Notes: generated from the letters alone by a model not told the origin. A DNA stretch of 64,000 nucleotides from Fragilariopsis cylindrus CCMP1102 (GCA_900095095.1 FMBT01000466.1:1-64000), one strand, 5' to 3'. Counted from the stretch's first letter, positions 44,367-56,721 are shown. Program-made: numbers and translations.

Positions 44367-45478
44367 CAATATAAAGAACTAAATCATGCACAAATTTTTA
44401 CTAGTATTTGTTAGTGTAGTATATAATAACAACTTTAGCATCAAGTGTATACACCTAAAGAGTCATTTTTTTGGAAAAATAAGGTATGAAGTTTACTATT
44501 GATCTATTGGATGGAGATCAGTTATATTCCTTAGTCTCCTAAGCCAATTGGTATCTCACAATGTAGGCTCACACACAGCACACATCAAATAAACCCCCCA
44601 AAATGGCCCATTTGCAGTGTTTTGTGGACATACAGTACACTCAAAAAGGTGAATCATCCCACAATATATGGATGGGGTGCATTATATATTCTAAAGGGAA
44701 CTTACTATTGGTGCTTTATGTTGATGATCCAGCTTAGGTGGGCACAAAAGTGGAAAAACCTGTTTGGGGGCCTAAACAGCCCATTTTGTGGTTAATGCGG
44801 CCCTACAACTCCATAACCTCCAGAGAAACCTAAGCATTATGTGGACCTTGTAGCTATATATAAAATGGATGTTAGTGCACCTGACCCATATGGTGTTGTC
44901 CTCTGCAACCCTTTCAAATGAGATATTTTGTGTTCATTTCTGATCAAAAATCCTCTTGTTGTTTCTGTGCCTTCCACAACAGCAAAATGAATATCATTCC
45001 GCAACCACAGGAACAGAAAAGTTGTAGGAGGCAAACACAATGTTCTGGTACACTATGTGGATGTTAGTGCACCTTGCCCATCTGGTGTTGTCCTCTGCAA
45101 CCCTTTCAAATGAGATATTTTGTATTCATTTCTGATCAAAAATCTTGTTATTTTGTACGCACAACAACAGCAAAATGAATATCATTCTGCAACCACAGTA
45201 ACAGAAAAGTTGTAGGAGGCACAAACAATGTTCTAGTATACTATGTGGATGCTAGCGCACCAAACCCATCTGGTGTTGTCCTCTGCAACCCTTTCAAATG
45301 AGATATTTTGTGTTCATTTTTGATCAAAAAACTTGCTATTTTTGTGCGTGCAACAACAGTGAAATGAATTTCATTCTGCAACCACAGGAACTGAAAAGTT
45401 CTGTGAGGCAAACACAATATTCTAGTACACTGTGTGCATGCTAGCGCACCCAGCCCATCTGGTGTTGTCCTCTGCATG
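44367..45478. mobile_element. Second copy of the inverted-repeat/satellite element, one end only
   Basis: The left end (44367-44586) matches the inverted repeat of the 9845-12400 element over about 220 bp. Unique sequence then matches that element in reverse order: the 'actcaaaaaggtgaatc' block near 44639 against 11915-11935, and the 'cctgtttgggggcctaaa' block near 44758 against 11800-11820. Last come the 190-bp satellite units, beginning at about 44892, 45084, 45272 and 45461 (partial). No right-hand inverted repeat was found before 49000. Compared with the first copy, the unique interior is shorter and the far end is missing, so this looks like a truncated relative. Non-coding. Confidence 0.7.
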
Positions 45479-48400
45479 CATTTCATTATCTAAACATACC
45501 ACCAAGTAAATTAGAACACATAATTGTGAATTGATTCACTGTCTTCACTAGGACATATTACTTGTAAATGAGAAGCATCATCATCCCAACCCATCAAGTT
45601 ATGTACAATATGCCAATATAATCTTCAATGTATAGCTGTATCACCTTTATTATACATAATGCAGAAGTTTATAAGAAGTGCACAACAGATTTTCTCACAG
45701 TGGCAGCTCTACTTGATGTTTCATTGGATTACTATTTGGTTTACAGGAATAGAGAAAACAAACATAACAGTACAGGATGAGTGGATGCACCAGGTCAGTC
45801 AGTGATATACCAATAATAATGTTGTTATCCTTTACCTCTCAACAAACACAACCTATGCAGAAGTTTGCACAGAGACATTCTCTCTCATAGCAGTAGTTCT
45901 TGTTGGTTACATGTTATTATGGTTGTTTCACCAGTGATGCATTATCATCAATATTATTGTTGTCCCTAACCTCTACATACAAACTTCACATGGGAAATCC
46001 ACTCCACTTACCAGCAGCAGTTGTTCTTCCTATTGTTGTTGTTTCATACTGTTGATTGGTTAACAGTCAGGAATAGATAAAGCAGGTATAGACCCTCCTG
46101 CATAGTAGGAATGGATGCACCAGTTATCAATTCACCAATATTGTTGTCCTGAACTTCAATGCAACCTTCACATGGAGAAGGTCACAAAAAATAAAGAAAC
46201 AGTATTAACATAGCAGTTGGTTCTTGTTGCTGCTGCTCCACATTGTTTGGTTGACAGGAATAGATACACCACAAATATATAGACCAGAAGTGGAAATACC
46301 TGTGATATTAATAGACTGTTATATGTAAATATTTACAAGAAGTGTGCAACCAAATCTCACAACAGCAGTGTGAATTTCTTCCAGCAGCAATGATCTTGTT
46401 GCTGCTTTATACAACAGGAAGGAGTGGATATACTATCACCAGTGATATGCCAATATAATAATGATGTTGTTAGTTATCAAAAACATGAATCCATATTGAG
46501 TAAAACTGTACACACAGTTGAAGTCATATCATAATGTAGGTTATTAAAAGACATCTACACTCAACTACAATGGAGAGAGAGATCTGAGTTCTATTATTAA
46601 CTGTGCTATATTTAGATTATGAGGATCTCTATTGCTATTGTTAGTATGCCTCCATTCAATGATTATTCCATTGAATAATTGAGCCTGTGGGGTGTGCAGT
46701 GCGCTGTCATGACTTGATGAGTCCAGCTTTGGGTAAGTGGCACACTAGCAACTCAATATAGATATTTTGTGCACATACCTTCAATTTATACAAACTGTAC
46801 ACTAAAAGTATCAACCACAATACCTTCAATTTATACAAACTGTACACTAAAAGCACCAACCACACACACTTATAGTACACATATCAATTATTCCTCCAAC
46901 CAACTTGTTGCTGTTGTTGTTTCCTGGTGTATTGTTTCAAGGCGTGCAGATTTCATTCCTACCATCCACCACTTACCCACTACCAGTGATCTGTTGATGC
47001 AGTTTCATATAGTTTTTCATGAGTTGGTGCTAACAGTCTTCAAGGCTCTGCTTCATACCACCTACTGTATTGTTGTTTTTCCTTACTCTATTGCTAAATT
47101 TCTGGACATAATCTGTTGCTAACAGGCTAGGGCTTGTTCTTGTTTCATGCCATGTGCATTCCATTTGCCCTGTTGCTATGTGCACCTCATGCCATGTACT
47201 CTGCTGCTTACCATCCCTGTTTCTATTTCCACCACTTACCTACTACCAGTGATCTGTTGATGCAGTTTCATATAGTTTTTTCATGAGTTGGTGCTAACAG
47301 TCTAAGGCTCTGCTACATACCACCTACTGCATTGTTGTTTTTCCTTACTCTACTGCTAAATTTACTGATGCTCTGCTGTTCACCTTCTTGTTTCCAATTC
47401 AGTTCACTTGCTGTTGTCAGCCTTGCTGTTGCTGTTGCTGTTGTTTCATGCTTTGTTATTTAACAGCCATGTCAGTCTAGGGCTGTGTTATTGCTCACCC
47501 ACCTTCTTCTTTTTCTTTTAGTCAATTTCCTGTTTAACCTTCTTTTCTAGCTGATCTTATACTACACCTTGTTGTTGTTATTGTTCCACATCATCTATTG
47601 CTAATAGTTCAGGGCTATATTGTTTACCATATAGTGATATAGCACAGCTTCAGCTATGGTGAATTTACTTTGGTATGGATTTATCTTAGTACATGCATTT
47701 TTTGATAACATCCTATTGCACCCAGTAATGATGTGTGTATAAGGAGTGTAACTGGGAGAGTAAGTGAGTAGAGAGCAGCATACTCACCTGCATCATATTC
47801 AACTACAGCAACATCACCACCTACTGTGGCGGCAGTAGCACTACACAACAACCAAAAACAACAACAACAGCAGAGGACATCAAGTTGCAGTTCATCAACA
47901 TACTCAAAAGGAGGGGAGGCTTCAAGTTGTTACAGACAAGATGGTTGCAATGCAGTACAACTAGATACCATCATATTCCATAAACTGTTGGTAATTCCTA
48001 CATTTGCTCCTGATTTTAAAAGTAGACATCATTCTATTTTTATTTTCTGTTTTTATTCTTCCTTACAACACCTACCCACCAGCATCTTTTGTACCATGAT
48101 AAACTGATGACAAAACCAAGAATCTCCTTGTGGCTACTAATCTTCCTGATCAATTTCAGTTACCTAGTCTGTTTGTGTGTCCCTCATCCTCAGGTGTGTC
48201 AGTGATGCTTTTTCAACTGATCATCTGCCTCATTTGTGCTCATTTACCATGCAATGATACCAAGATGCATTGTCATTGCTGTCTTCTTGCAGGAAAGAGA
48301 CACTGTGGATATAGTTATACGGTCACACATCTACTCTTACAATTGCAGTCTATGGAATGGTATTACTATTACTGCATTGTGCAAGTCTTCTTGTAGGAAA

Positions 48401-49259
48401 GGGTCACAGTGTGTTATGGTCATCATGACATGGATGGCGCGGGTAGATGTATCAATACATTATGATGGTGTACCAGCATCAAACATTTTTTAGTACAGCT
48501 AGCTTCATGTCATTGTCCTCATCCATCTACGAAAATGAAGTAATGGAGATGATGCATACTTCATCATTTATCTTCTGACTGACATTGTGCATACCTACAG
48601 AACAGAAAATCTTATTCCTTATATGAATGCTAGTAATTTGCATCTTCAGTGGGCAGTCTGGATTCAGAAGAAGCATTCTCATTCATACCCACATGTCATA
48701 CATACTACACACATCAATATTCATACAGAGTAGAGAGAGAAAGATATAAAAAGTATATGGATAGAGACTAAGATTTTGTGTTGAATCTTCTTTTGACGGG
48801 ATGAGATTTGCTGAGAACCCGGAAGAGAGCTTCCCACATGGCTACGTCACCCATCGAAACAATTCAAATCGTGATTTGAATTTTGTGATAAGCGGATTTT
48901 AGATTTAGTCACTTCAAGCGACTACTGTAACTCGTGTTCCCAAGAGGACAAGCGACTACAATTGACCAACCTACTTGAAGTACTGTTGTTGCAGCATATT
49001 ACACGCGTACAACTTGTGCATCGCAAACTTTTACCGCGCGACGTTGAAGACGATTGATTTTCTCTCACTCGTTGAACTCAATTGATCACAAATGATCGAC
49101 TTTACGGTATCTTTTTCTTGTTTTAAATTATTTTACTTTCACATCCGCTAGAAAAACGGGAAAAGAAGAAGAACAACATTCATTCTGTGGAAGGCATTCG
49201 TTGCACTCACATTTTTTTTATTTCAAATAATAAAATACAGTACACAAACAAACACAATC
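45479..49259. other. Gene desert of distinct composition
   Basis: No supportable gene in 3.8 kb. Unlike most of the window, it has few microsatellites. It contains two direct duplications: about 46779-46860 (a 45-bp unit twice, 'accttcaatttatacaaact') and about 46967-47101 against 47232-47360 (about 130 bp, 'ctaccagtgatctgttgatg'). Frames such as 46769-47122, 47826-48107 and 48236-48493 have random-looking content. The proximity to the truncated element suggests an older nested or degraded transposon, but nothing names it. The last part (49000-49259) is the promoter region of the light-harvesting gene, with a T-rich and AAT-rich leader. Confidence 0.5.
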
Positions 49260-49892
49260 ATGAAATCTGTTATCGTCGCTTCCCTTATCGCCTCCGCTGC
49301 TGCTTTCGCACCAGTTGCCCAAAAGGCATCCTCCACTTCGTTGGCTGCATTCGAAGATGAACTTGGAGTTCAGCCACCACTTGGTTTCTTTGATCCATTA
49401 GGACTTCTTAATGGAGATGATGATCAAGAGTACTTCAACCGTCTTCGATACACTGAAATCAAGCACGGACGTATCTGTCAATTGGCCTTCCTTGGTCAAG
49501 TTGTCACCCGTGCTGGAATCCATCTTCCTGGAAACATCGATTACTCCGGTGATTCTTTTGATTCATTCCCAAATGGATTAGCCGCCATCCGTGGTGGAGA
49601 TGCCATTCCATTCGCTGGAGTTGGACAAATCATCTGCTTCATCGGATTCCTGGAAGTTGCCTTCATGAAGGATGTACCAGGAACTGGAAATGAATTCGTT
49701 GGTGATTTCCGTAACGGATACATTGATTACGGATGGGATGATTTTGATGAAGAAACCAAGCTTCAAAAGCGTGCCATTGAACTGAACAATGGACGTGCTG
49801 CCATGCTTGGTATTCTTGGACTTATGGTCCATGAACAAATCGCCAAGATCGGTTACGTTGCCGACCTTCCTTTGATTGGTACACTCAAATAA
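49260..49892 (+). CDS. Fucoxanthin-chlorophyll a/c light-harvesting protein
   Basis: 210-aa intronless nuclear gene for a plastid thylakoid antenna protein that binds chlorophyll a/c and fucoxanthin and passes energy to the photosystems. The N-terminus is a bipartite diatom plastid leader: signal peptide MKSVIVASLIASAAAFAP, with the ASAAA-FAP cleavage context whose Phe is required for import, then a short transit piece. The mature protein has helix 1 RLRYTEIKHGRICQLAFLGQ, a middle helix GVGQIICFIGFLEVAFMKDV, and helix 3 ELNNGRAAMLGILGLMVHEQ. The paired E..HGR / E..NGR motifs ligate chlorophyll. Codons are strongly biased (GGA, CTT, ATC, TTC, AAG), unlike the neighbours, consistent with high expression. 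A 3' 'tttgctttatttgattg' stretch follows the stop. Closest to Lhcf-type proteins, though the subgroup cannot be fixed by eye. Confidence 0.95.
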   Translation: MKSVIVASLIASAAAFAPVAQKASSTSLAAFEDELGVQPPLGFFDPLGLLNGDDDQEYFNRLRYTEIKHGRICQLAFLGQVVTRAGIHLPGNIDYSGDSFDSFPNGLAAIRGGDAIPFAGVGQIICFIGFLEVAFMKDVPGTGNEFVGDFRNGYIDYGWDDFDEETKLQKRAIELNNGRAAMLGILGLMVHEQIAKIGYVADLPLIGTLK

Positions 49893-51526
49893 AGCAATTT
49901 GCTTTATTTGATTGATATATGAATACATACCCACCCGTACGTTTTTAATGTCGACGACAAACATACGGCGACGAAAGATTACCATCTTCTTGTCGGCCTT
50001 TCATATTCATCACCATCATCTTCTCCTGTATCGGTCGAGTTGAGTACATGATTTTACATTTACATTTACATTTAATATATTATTATAAACTTCTATTCCC
50101 GAAACACAACACAACTACATCATCGTACTTTTGAATTTTTCTACTACTGTAGACTACTATTAATATTAATACCAGTCTTAAACGGTAGTAATGAATATAT
50201 TAATTAGATTAGACACAATATCTCGCTACATGTACTGTGTTCATTATTTATCTGCCTACCCCATGCTGCCTGCCGTCGTGCTCCTTGATCTTAATTTGGA
50301 CTACGTGATGTCAAAGAGGCCTCAAAATATGGCCTATTTATTAATATTGTGGTAGGCCGTATTTTTTAGAAGAGCACACCACAATTATGCAAAACCAAAC
50401 TCACGACATACAGTATCTTCCGGTAAATAAAAGCAGGTGCTTCAAATCCAGCAGTGAGTTTGAGTTTACTAGTACGTACACAGTACAGTACGTACTTTGT
50501 TCGTTTCGTTTCGCTTCGCGAAAACATAATAAATCCAATCAGCACAGAACAATTTTTCTAGTCTATCTTCCTACATAACTACTACAATATACACAGTACA
50601 CTGACGAATACAGTAACATAGTACTTCAACAAGTACAGTACTAAACGATCTGATTGTTGCTTCATTCATTCCGACTGTACGTATGTCGTACAGGAAGGTT
50701 CCAGCCCTTTTGTTCTAGGGTAAAAGTATGGCTACGAATCGAATCCAACATTTTTCGAAAAGTTAAGATTATACATTGAATCGTATAGTTCTGTTGTTTA
50801 CAATGATACTGATCAAGCTGTTCTGTTGTTCTATTTCCATCAAGTTTCCATTTTCATATTGAACTAGATAAATAATTGGGGATAAAGAACAAGAATGCGA
50901 AGCGAAGGTTGATCTTGTGATAGGAGTAGCTCACAATAATACGAAGCGAAGGGAAGGTTTTGATTTTGTGATACGATGAACTGGGTTTCTATCCGTGATA
51001 CAGTGGAATAGAAATAGCTTACAAGGGATAGCTTGGAGTGTACTACCATTTCGACATGACAAATGAGGCAATCACAGTTCACACGCTTTTTCTTTGTCAT
51101 TATTTAGTTACTGCGCGTTTGAAAATTCATAAATTTAGGCCGCTGGAATACACTAACGTTAGTATTATTGATTGCTTCGTCGCGTCAAATGCGAGTTCTC
51201 TCGATCACTGTTTTATCATTTAGATTAATTCACGATGATAGGAATAATTGCAGAAATACTACTTCTAGAAATATATGCTAGCTAGCTAGTAACTACCTGT
51301 TACATAGATCGCTGGATCCAACGTGTGATGCAATTTTTTGATGCAATTCTTCTTGATTGATTGATTGATGATGGATGATGATGATTGTTGCTGTCTTGTG
51401 TTGTAAATCAAATCCTTTCGATATATATATATATATGATATCATAAATCATAAAAGTAGCAAACACATACAGAGCATATCAACACACACAATATACTGTA
51501 TAGCAACGTAGTATAAATAAAAGATA
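49893..51526. other. Intergenic, nothing firm seen
   Basis: Contains 'tttaca' repeats near 50055-50072, several 'acagtac' words (50478-50650), a diverged duplicated phrase 'gcgaagg(g/t)' near 50896-50960 and a (ta)n run near 51423-51436. No gene is seen on either strand. Confidence 0.5.
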
Positions 51527-51790
51527 ATGAAATACATAATGGAATATCAAATGATGGACTATCGATACATTTTTTTGAAGGAAGAAGCAAAATACTGCAG
51601 TCTTGAATATAGAACTGTTAAATTACTCAAAGAAAGAGAGGAGACATTCCAAAATCGTCGATTATCAATGATTCAGGTAGGCGACGAGAACGGAGGGACG
51701 AAAATTGTAGAGGGAAATAATGGAGGAAAGAGGCAGAACTCAAGAGAAGATGACTTAATTTACTTCGATTCGCAACTGAATGTATGGTAA
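51527..51790 (+). CDS. Small hypothetical protein
   Basis: 87-codon frame (MKYIMEYQMMDYRYIFLKEE ... KLLKEREETFQNRRLSMIQV ... EDDLIYFDSQLNVW). Its charged, helix-prone middle looks protein-like, and an A-rich leader precedes the ATG. No domain is recognised; it could equally be a chance frame. Confidence 0.3.
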   Translation: MKYIMEYQMMDYRYIFLKEEAKYCSLEYRTVKLLKEREETFQNRRLSMIQVGDENGGTKIVEGNNGGKRQNSREDDLIYFDSQLNVW

Positions 51791-52128
51791 TACGAATCAC
51801 GGAATATGCAAAATAATTTGAGATAAAAATGATATTCGTTTTTAAAAAGCTAGATGAAACTTTTGTCTACAACTAGCTAGAACCCAAAGGTTGATTTACT
51901 ATAATCTTCTCCGAATGTGATGATCCCCGTAAGGCTGTGAGAAATTACGAAAAAGAGAGAAACGGAAGGGATCATATTTTAATTTCAGTTTGATTTTATA
52001 GTTCTGTTTATTCAAATATATATCACTATATATTCTTTTATCCCTATAATATCATTCAGTCCATGTCGATGGGATCATTCTATCTCTTCCTCTCTTCATT
52101 CGCTGATTCGCTGATTCGCTGCTTGTTC
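51791..52128. other. Intergenic, nothing seen
   Basis: Short stretch between the small plus-strand frame and the 3' end of the surface-protein gene; it contains the 3' region of the latter. Confidence 0.4.
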
Positions 52129-53274
52129 TTAAAGCAGCGCAACAACACTAACAGCACCAAGAATAGCACTAAGCATGGTACCCATCGATGCTCCTGAAGC
52201 GGTTTGGTAAGCACCTGGACCATCATCTTCGGCTTTGATTTCAACGGAAAGGTCAAATTCAGATGTGACGGCAGCCTCCTCCTCTGCTTGTTGAAGAGAA
52301 CGGAGACCCCCAGCAGCAAGACGTCTAGCCCCGAATTGCACTGATGCAACACCATAACCTCTAACTTGTCCTGCTGTAGCATAGAAAGCAGCGAACAAGA
52401 TAGAACTTAACTGACAATAATCACCTGCGGCGCATGCAGTTGGATCGTATATAGTTAATAAATTATCTGCAGCGATACCAGCTTCAACGGCTACTTGAGT
52501 GATAAGGTCTCTTGTCCATTCAAATGAATCAACAGAACGCATCTTGATACCATCAGCAATACCAGCTGCATCAGGTTTGATACATACAGTAATGAATGAA
52601 CCCTGACTGAGTGCAGCGGTAGCATCAGCAACTGCTGCATCACTTCCTGGTACACACATATAACCCTCCACGGTGTAGGTTTGTGTAGCAATATTGGCAG
52701 GTAAATATTTTGGTTGAACATTAATATCATCAATAGTGAATCCACTAGAAAGATCAACCGTCAAGGTAACAACCGATTCCAAAAAGTTTACTTCAAGTGG
52801 TGAATCACCCAGTGTTTTAAGTCCAAGTCGTACACAATAGACAATAGTAGCACCAATTATTCCATCTATATCAGTTTCGGTGTAAATAGCAGCATTACCT
52901 GCGATAGAGTTGTCATCAATACCAATCGGAACTCGTACAGTCTTTGCATCAATATCAAATGATGCTGGATTGGTTTCACTACCAGCAGCAACATCAATAA
53001 GATCACTTGTGATAATACCGGTGGCAACAACATTCCCACCTTCCCCACTGCATCCTGAAGAATCATAAACTTCATAGTATGCCTGACCAGCATCAACAAA
53101 GTTACTAACAGAATAGTCAAATGTGAAGTCCATTCCAACATTTGTAAATACAGGATCAGCGATACTCCACTTCTCGGCGAGACTAGCAAGGCCACGATAT
53201 ATCTTTTGTGCCATAGTGGTTTTACTGACGGCAGCACTGACAACAAAGAGGAGGGTTGAGGTAAAGAATTTCAT
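52129..53274 (-). CDS. Secreted/GPI-like diatom surface protein of unknown function
   Basis: 381-aa single-exon protein. Signal peptide MKFFTSTLLFVVSAAVSKTT (cleavage after TMA is likely). The body is rich in beta-branched and Asp/Thr residues: FTNVGMDFTFDYSVSNFVDA, YYEVYDSSGCSGEGGNVVAT, TIVYCVRLGL, then VNFLESVVTLTVDLSSGFTI followed by YTVEGYMC and QGSFITVCIKP. This plan (Cys-containing strand, 'V-N-F-x-E-S..V-T-L-T-V-D-L', a second Cys pair) recurs in a diatom-expanded family of extracellular proteins. Near the C-terminus ARRLAAGGLRSLQQ has dibasic sites. It ends in a short hydrophobic tail (MGTMLSAILGAVSVVALL) without a basic end, like a GPI-attachment signal. The codon choice is more uniform than in the low-complexity genes, suggesting good expression. 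The function is unknown. Confidence 0.7.
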   Translation of the reverse strand: MKFFTSTLLFVVSAAVSKTTMAQKIYRGLASLAEKWSIADPVFTNVGMDFTFDYSVSNFVDAGQAYYEVYDSSGCSGEGGNVVATGIITSDLIDVAAGSETNPASFDIDAKTVRVPIGIDDNSIAGNAAIYTETDIDGIIGATIVYCVRLGLKTLGDSPLEVNFLESVVTLTVDLSSGFTIDDINVQPKYLPANIATQTYTVEGYMCVPGSDAAVADATAALSQGSFITVCIKPDAAGIADGIKMRSVDSFEWTRDLITQVAVEAGIAADNLLTIYDPTACAAGDYCQLSSILFAAFYATAGQVRGYGVASVQFGARRLAAGGLRSLQQAEEEAAVTSEFDLSVEIKAEDDGPGAYQTASGASMGTMLSAILGAVSVVALL

Positions 53275-54486
53275 GTTATGGTTTGATTAGTAGTATCATT
53301 GCAGTAGTACTAGTAGTAGTTTTAGGTTAATATCTTTTTGATATAGAAACATAGTATTTTAGTATTTCGTGTTTGTGTGTGTTTGTATTTGCTTTTTGAA
53401 GTTTTACTCTTTTGAATTGTGAGAAGAAGGATCGTACACTTTCAACGCAACCAACTTTTGAAGTTTTACTATTTTGAATTGTGAGAAGAAGGATGGTAAA
53501 CTTTCAACGCAACCAAGAAGAATGAGGTATGGCATATTAATTCTATCAGCTATTCTATTCGTAGTAATATCAATCATGAATCGGTCCAATCGATCCAATG
53601 GGGATCGGGTCATAGTACGAGTAAATTTTCTTAAATGCGTTGGGCGAAGAATAACCCAAAGGTGAAGATGTCAAAATTTCACAGTAAAATAGTTCAATTT
53701 CACACATAAGAAAACTTCAATTTCACAAAACATTGCTTTGCGCGCACCAAATTCTAGAATTGGGGGTTCGCTTCAAGTCCAGCAATATAAATCATAGCAG
53801 TACTAGTTACAATTAATGCAAAATATTAAGATCGTCTTGGAACTTATGTACAAACATCGCTCATAATATTGATAATTAATTGAGCATCGCCTTTTATGCA
53901 TCAATAGAGATGCCCTCCGATTTGACTATCAAGAAAATGTTTCGCCGCGTCATCCACTTATTCTGACTTCTATCTTTTATAGCTTATGAAAAGAGGAATA
54001 CAACAGTATCGCCTTCTGAAATTTAAGGAAATAGCTATATTAGGGGCGGCGGCCTGATCGTTCTCTTTTTCATTTTAATCTAACATAAGTATTACTTTCT
54101 ACAGAACAAGTTCGCTTTTTTAATTAATCTAACACAAATGTCCATTATATCACTTACCTTAAGTAAATGAACCGCTATACTATGACCCACCACCAAACAC
54201 ATTCTTGGCGGTATCCTAATCGTTGTCGGTATTTTAATCGTTATCTAGCGCGACCGCAGCTGGTTCCACGCAGTATTTAGATATTAGGCTTGTTCTAATA
54301 ATTGAATACAGTAAGGTTCGATAGTACAATTAAACGGTGATACAGTATAGTGAGAATAGCTTTGATCACAAAATTGTAATTTACTTCGAATTCTCATAAT
54401 AAACAAGTAGTATTCAGTTTGACATAGCTACTGCATCAATTCTCAGAATATAATATTATTAATAACACTAATAAAACACAATAATA
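53275..54486. repeat. Intergenic with a 62-bp tandem duplication
   Basis: A 62-bp unit occurs twice at about 53394-53455 and 53456-53516 ('gaattgtgagaagaaggat', 'ctttcaacgcaaccaa'), with three mismatches seen. It lies about 120 bases upstream of the surface-protein start, so it sits in its likely promoter. The rest holds no gene. Confidence 0.7.
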
Positions 54487-55188
54487 ATGAATTCAAATAG
54501 AACTAAAAACGAAAGATGGGAGTCAATAGACTTGAGCTTGGACAATGGATATCCATTACACACTTTAAGAAGACCATTTCGAAGACCATCCTTCGACTTC
54601 GATCGTTGCCTCTTGAGTAGCAGTACGAGTAGCATTTCGCTTGATTCTTGTTCCAGTACGAGTAGCATTTCACTTGATTCTTGTTCCAACTTTGACAGAA
54701 GTAACAGCTTTGACAGGAATAGCAGCTTTGACAAAAGTAGCATCGTACAACCGTCACCGTCATTAACAATAAGGACGAGTAGGAATAACTTGTTACGATG
54801 CAGCACGAATAAGATGGTGGATAGTATAGGTAGTACTAATAGTTTCTACAATTTTAGTGGTAGGAAATCATCTCTAACAGCATCATCACCATTACCGAAC
54901 AAAAACAAAAGCAAGAATAATGGCAGCGGCAATAACACCACCAGGAAACTTACATCTCCTGCACACCTGAGCATAAGTAGCGTAATCAGTCCGATTACCA
55001 ATGCAAATCATCATCAAAATCAACGTCGATGGTTAACAACAGTAGAAAATGAATATGAAGATGAAGATGAATTTGCGAATGATAAACCGAGCCGATGGTC
55101 AGCAACAGCAGCAAATGAAGATTATGCAAGTGATAAACCGATCTGTATGATCAGACGAGTCTCAAGTACGTATTCGCTCATTAAGTAA
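54487..55188 (+). CDS. Low-complexity Ser/Asn-rich hypothetical protein
   Basis: 233-aa frame from ATG 54487 (MNSNRTKNERWESIDLSLDN). It contains internal short repeats: SSTSSISLDSC twice (54617-54690) and SNSFDRNSSFDKS. The C-terminus shows a repeated DKP.RWSAT / DKPICM pattern and RRVSSTYSLIK. There are basic and Ser-rich phosphosite-like patches (RRVSST, RRPSFD), but no globular domain, signal peptide or membrane segment. The length and an initiator in an A-rich context favour a real but fast-evolving gene. Confidence 0.45.
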   Translation: MNSNRTKNERWESIDLSLDNGYPLHTLRRPFRRPSFDFDRCLLSSSTSSISLDSCSSTSSISLDSCSNFDRSNSFDRNSSFDKSSIVQPSPSLTIRTSRNNLLRCSTNKMVDSIGSTNSFYNFSGRKSSLTASSPLPNKNKSKNNGSGNNTTRKLTSPAHLSISSVISPITNANHHQNQRRWLTTVENEYEDEDEFANDKPSRWSATAANEDYASDKPICMIRRVSSTYSLIK

Positions 55189-55578
55189 TAACCAAAAATG
55201 GAGAGGGACAAGTTTTACTCTCCATCTCACACACAGTACTAAACAGGCCCGTCCGTATCTATTCTGGAAAATGCATGTTCATGTTCAAAATTAAACTTTG
55301 TCCACAGCAACAACAATAAGGAAGAAGAAACGAATGAACGAATGAATACCCGAAGATTTTGAAACAAGAAACATAGAACCAAATCTGAGAGTATAACTTA
55401 CACAAATTATGCATACCATCTACATATACTACTTTAAAGTAACACACGCACACACACACACATACACATGCACACACACAGACATACACATACACAATAG
55501 TAACAACTATCATAAGTTTACTATAATTTTACTGGCAATACACACGTATCTTTTATTCTATTCTATATAAAAACACTG

Positions 55579-55614
<36 letters not shown>

Positions 55615-56721
55615 CATAGCCACGAATATTAAGCTGAACTGAACTGAACTGAACTGAGCTCCATTGAAAGAATCGTTCAATAACATCATCTTTTGATCTT
55701 GATTGGACGAAAGAACGACTACGTGATGGCGGTGATGATGGTATCGATATAGTCATCATTGTTGTTCCTGCTGCTGCTACTGCTGATGCTGCTGCTACTA
55801 CTACAATGGATTGATGAAATTGAAATTAGGCATTTATAGTATGATAACAATATATAATAGTAGTGTCTGTCTTGGTACTGGATCGAGATTAGTCGTGACG
55901 CACCTTCCTCGGCGATACAGTATCACATCACAAATCCACTATCGTTATAATATAATAACAATATATAGTTGTAGTGTCTATCTTGGTAATGGAGTGAGAT
56001 TAGTCGTGACGCACCTTCCTCAGCAATACAGTATCACATCACTTATACATCAGTAAATAAGCACCACGATCGGAAATCGGGATGTTCTTTTATTATTTTC
56101 CATACTAAGTTACTTCGAAGTAGTACTGCAAATATATTTTTTTCATACTACTTCGAAGTAGTACCGCAAATAATGAAGTGAATGCATGTAGGCGCGAAAA
56201 GAACAAACAAACAATAATACCGCCCCCCAAACTGCTAATTGAAGGGGGCTGGTGTAGGGTGTAAACGGCTGGCTGCCAGTGGATATGATACACAGTAAAT
56301 ACAAAAAATATGTAGGGGGTGGAATCGATAAAAAATGTGTACAGTAGTATGAAAACATTTTTTATAAACCTCCCCCCCCCCGTTTGGCAGGATATGCGGA
56401 TGTCGTTGGAATGATATGCATACGTATCAAAAATCATACGTGGATGTGTTGAAAAGATTTTATTAATCCCCCCGTTTGGACCAAAAAAATGAAGTCGTAC
56501 GAACCTCTTCGTATATAAGAGCACCCACTACCGTGTGGAATGGAATGAAACCGAGAAATTTTGTCATTCCAGTTTGAAAACCAATCAAAACTCATTCCTG
56601 TACATAAAAAATTCAGTCTCTACCGTGCGTCATTTTTTTTGCCGCGTCAACAAAATATTACATACGCCCTGTGAATGACACACTGACACACGTCATCAGT
56701 TACTCCTTAACAATTTGTAAT
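55189..56721. repeat. Intergenic with tandem copies, (ta)n, (ca)n and palindromes
   Basis: A (ca)n-type run lies at about 55443-55495 and (ta)n at 55581-55608. A diverged tandem duplication of about 110 bp is at 55837-55936 and 55950-56050 ('tagtcgtgacgcaccttcct'); both copies translate to LVVTHLP..YSITS on the plus strand, but the frame (55811-56056) is not convincing. A perfect 18-bp palindrome (TACTACTTCGAAGTAGTA) lies at 56146-56163 with a related copy at about 56110-56125. Segment 56477-56499 ('gaccaaaaaaatgaagtcg') recurs in diverged form at about 57431-57452. Confidence 0.55.

Noticed and set aside
47826-48493. Overlapping plus-strand frames of 85-93 codons
   Set aside because: No protein-like pattern, overlapping in different frames within the gene desert.
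52080-53246. Minus-strand frames of 88-126 codons in other phases
   Set aside because: Shadows of the 381-aa surface protein, which has a signal peptide and a full-length frame.
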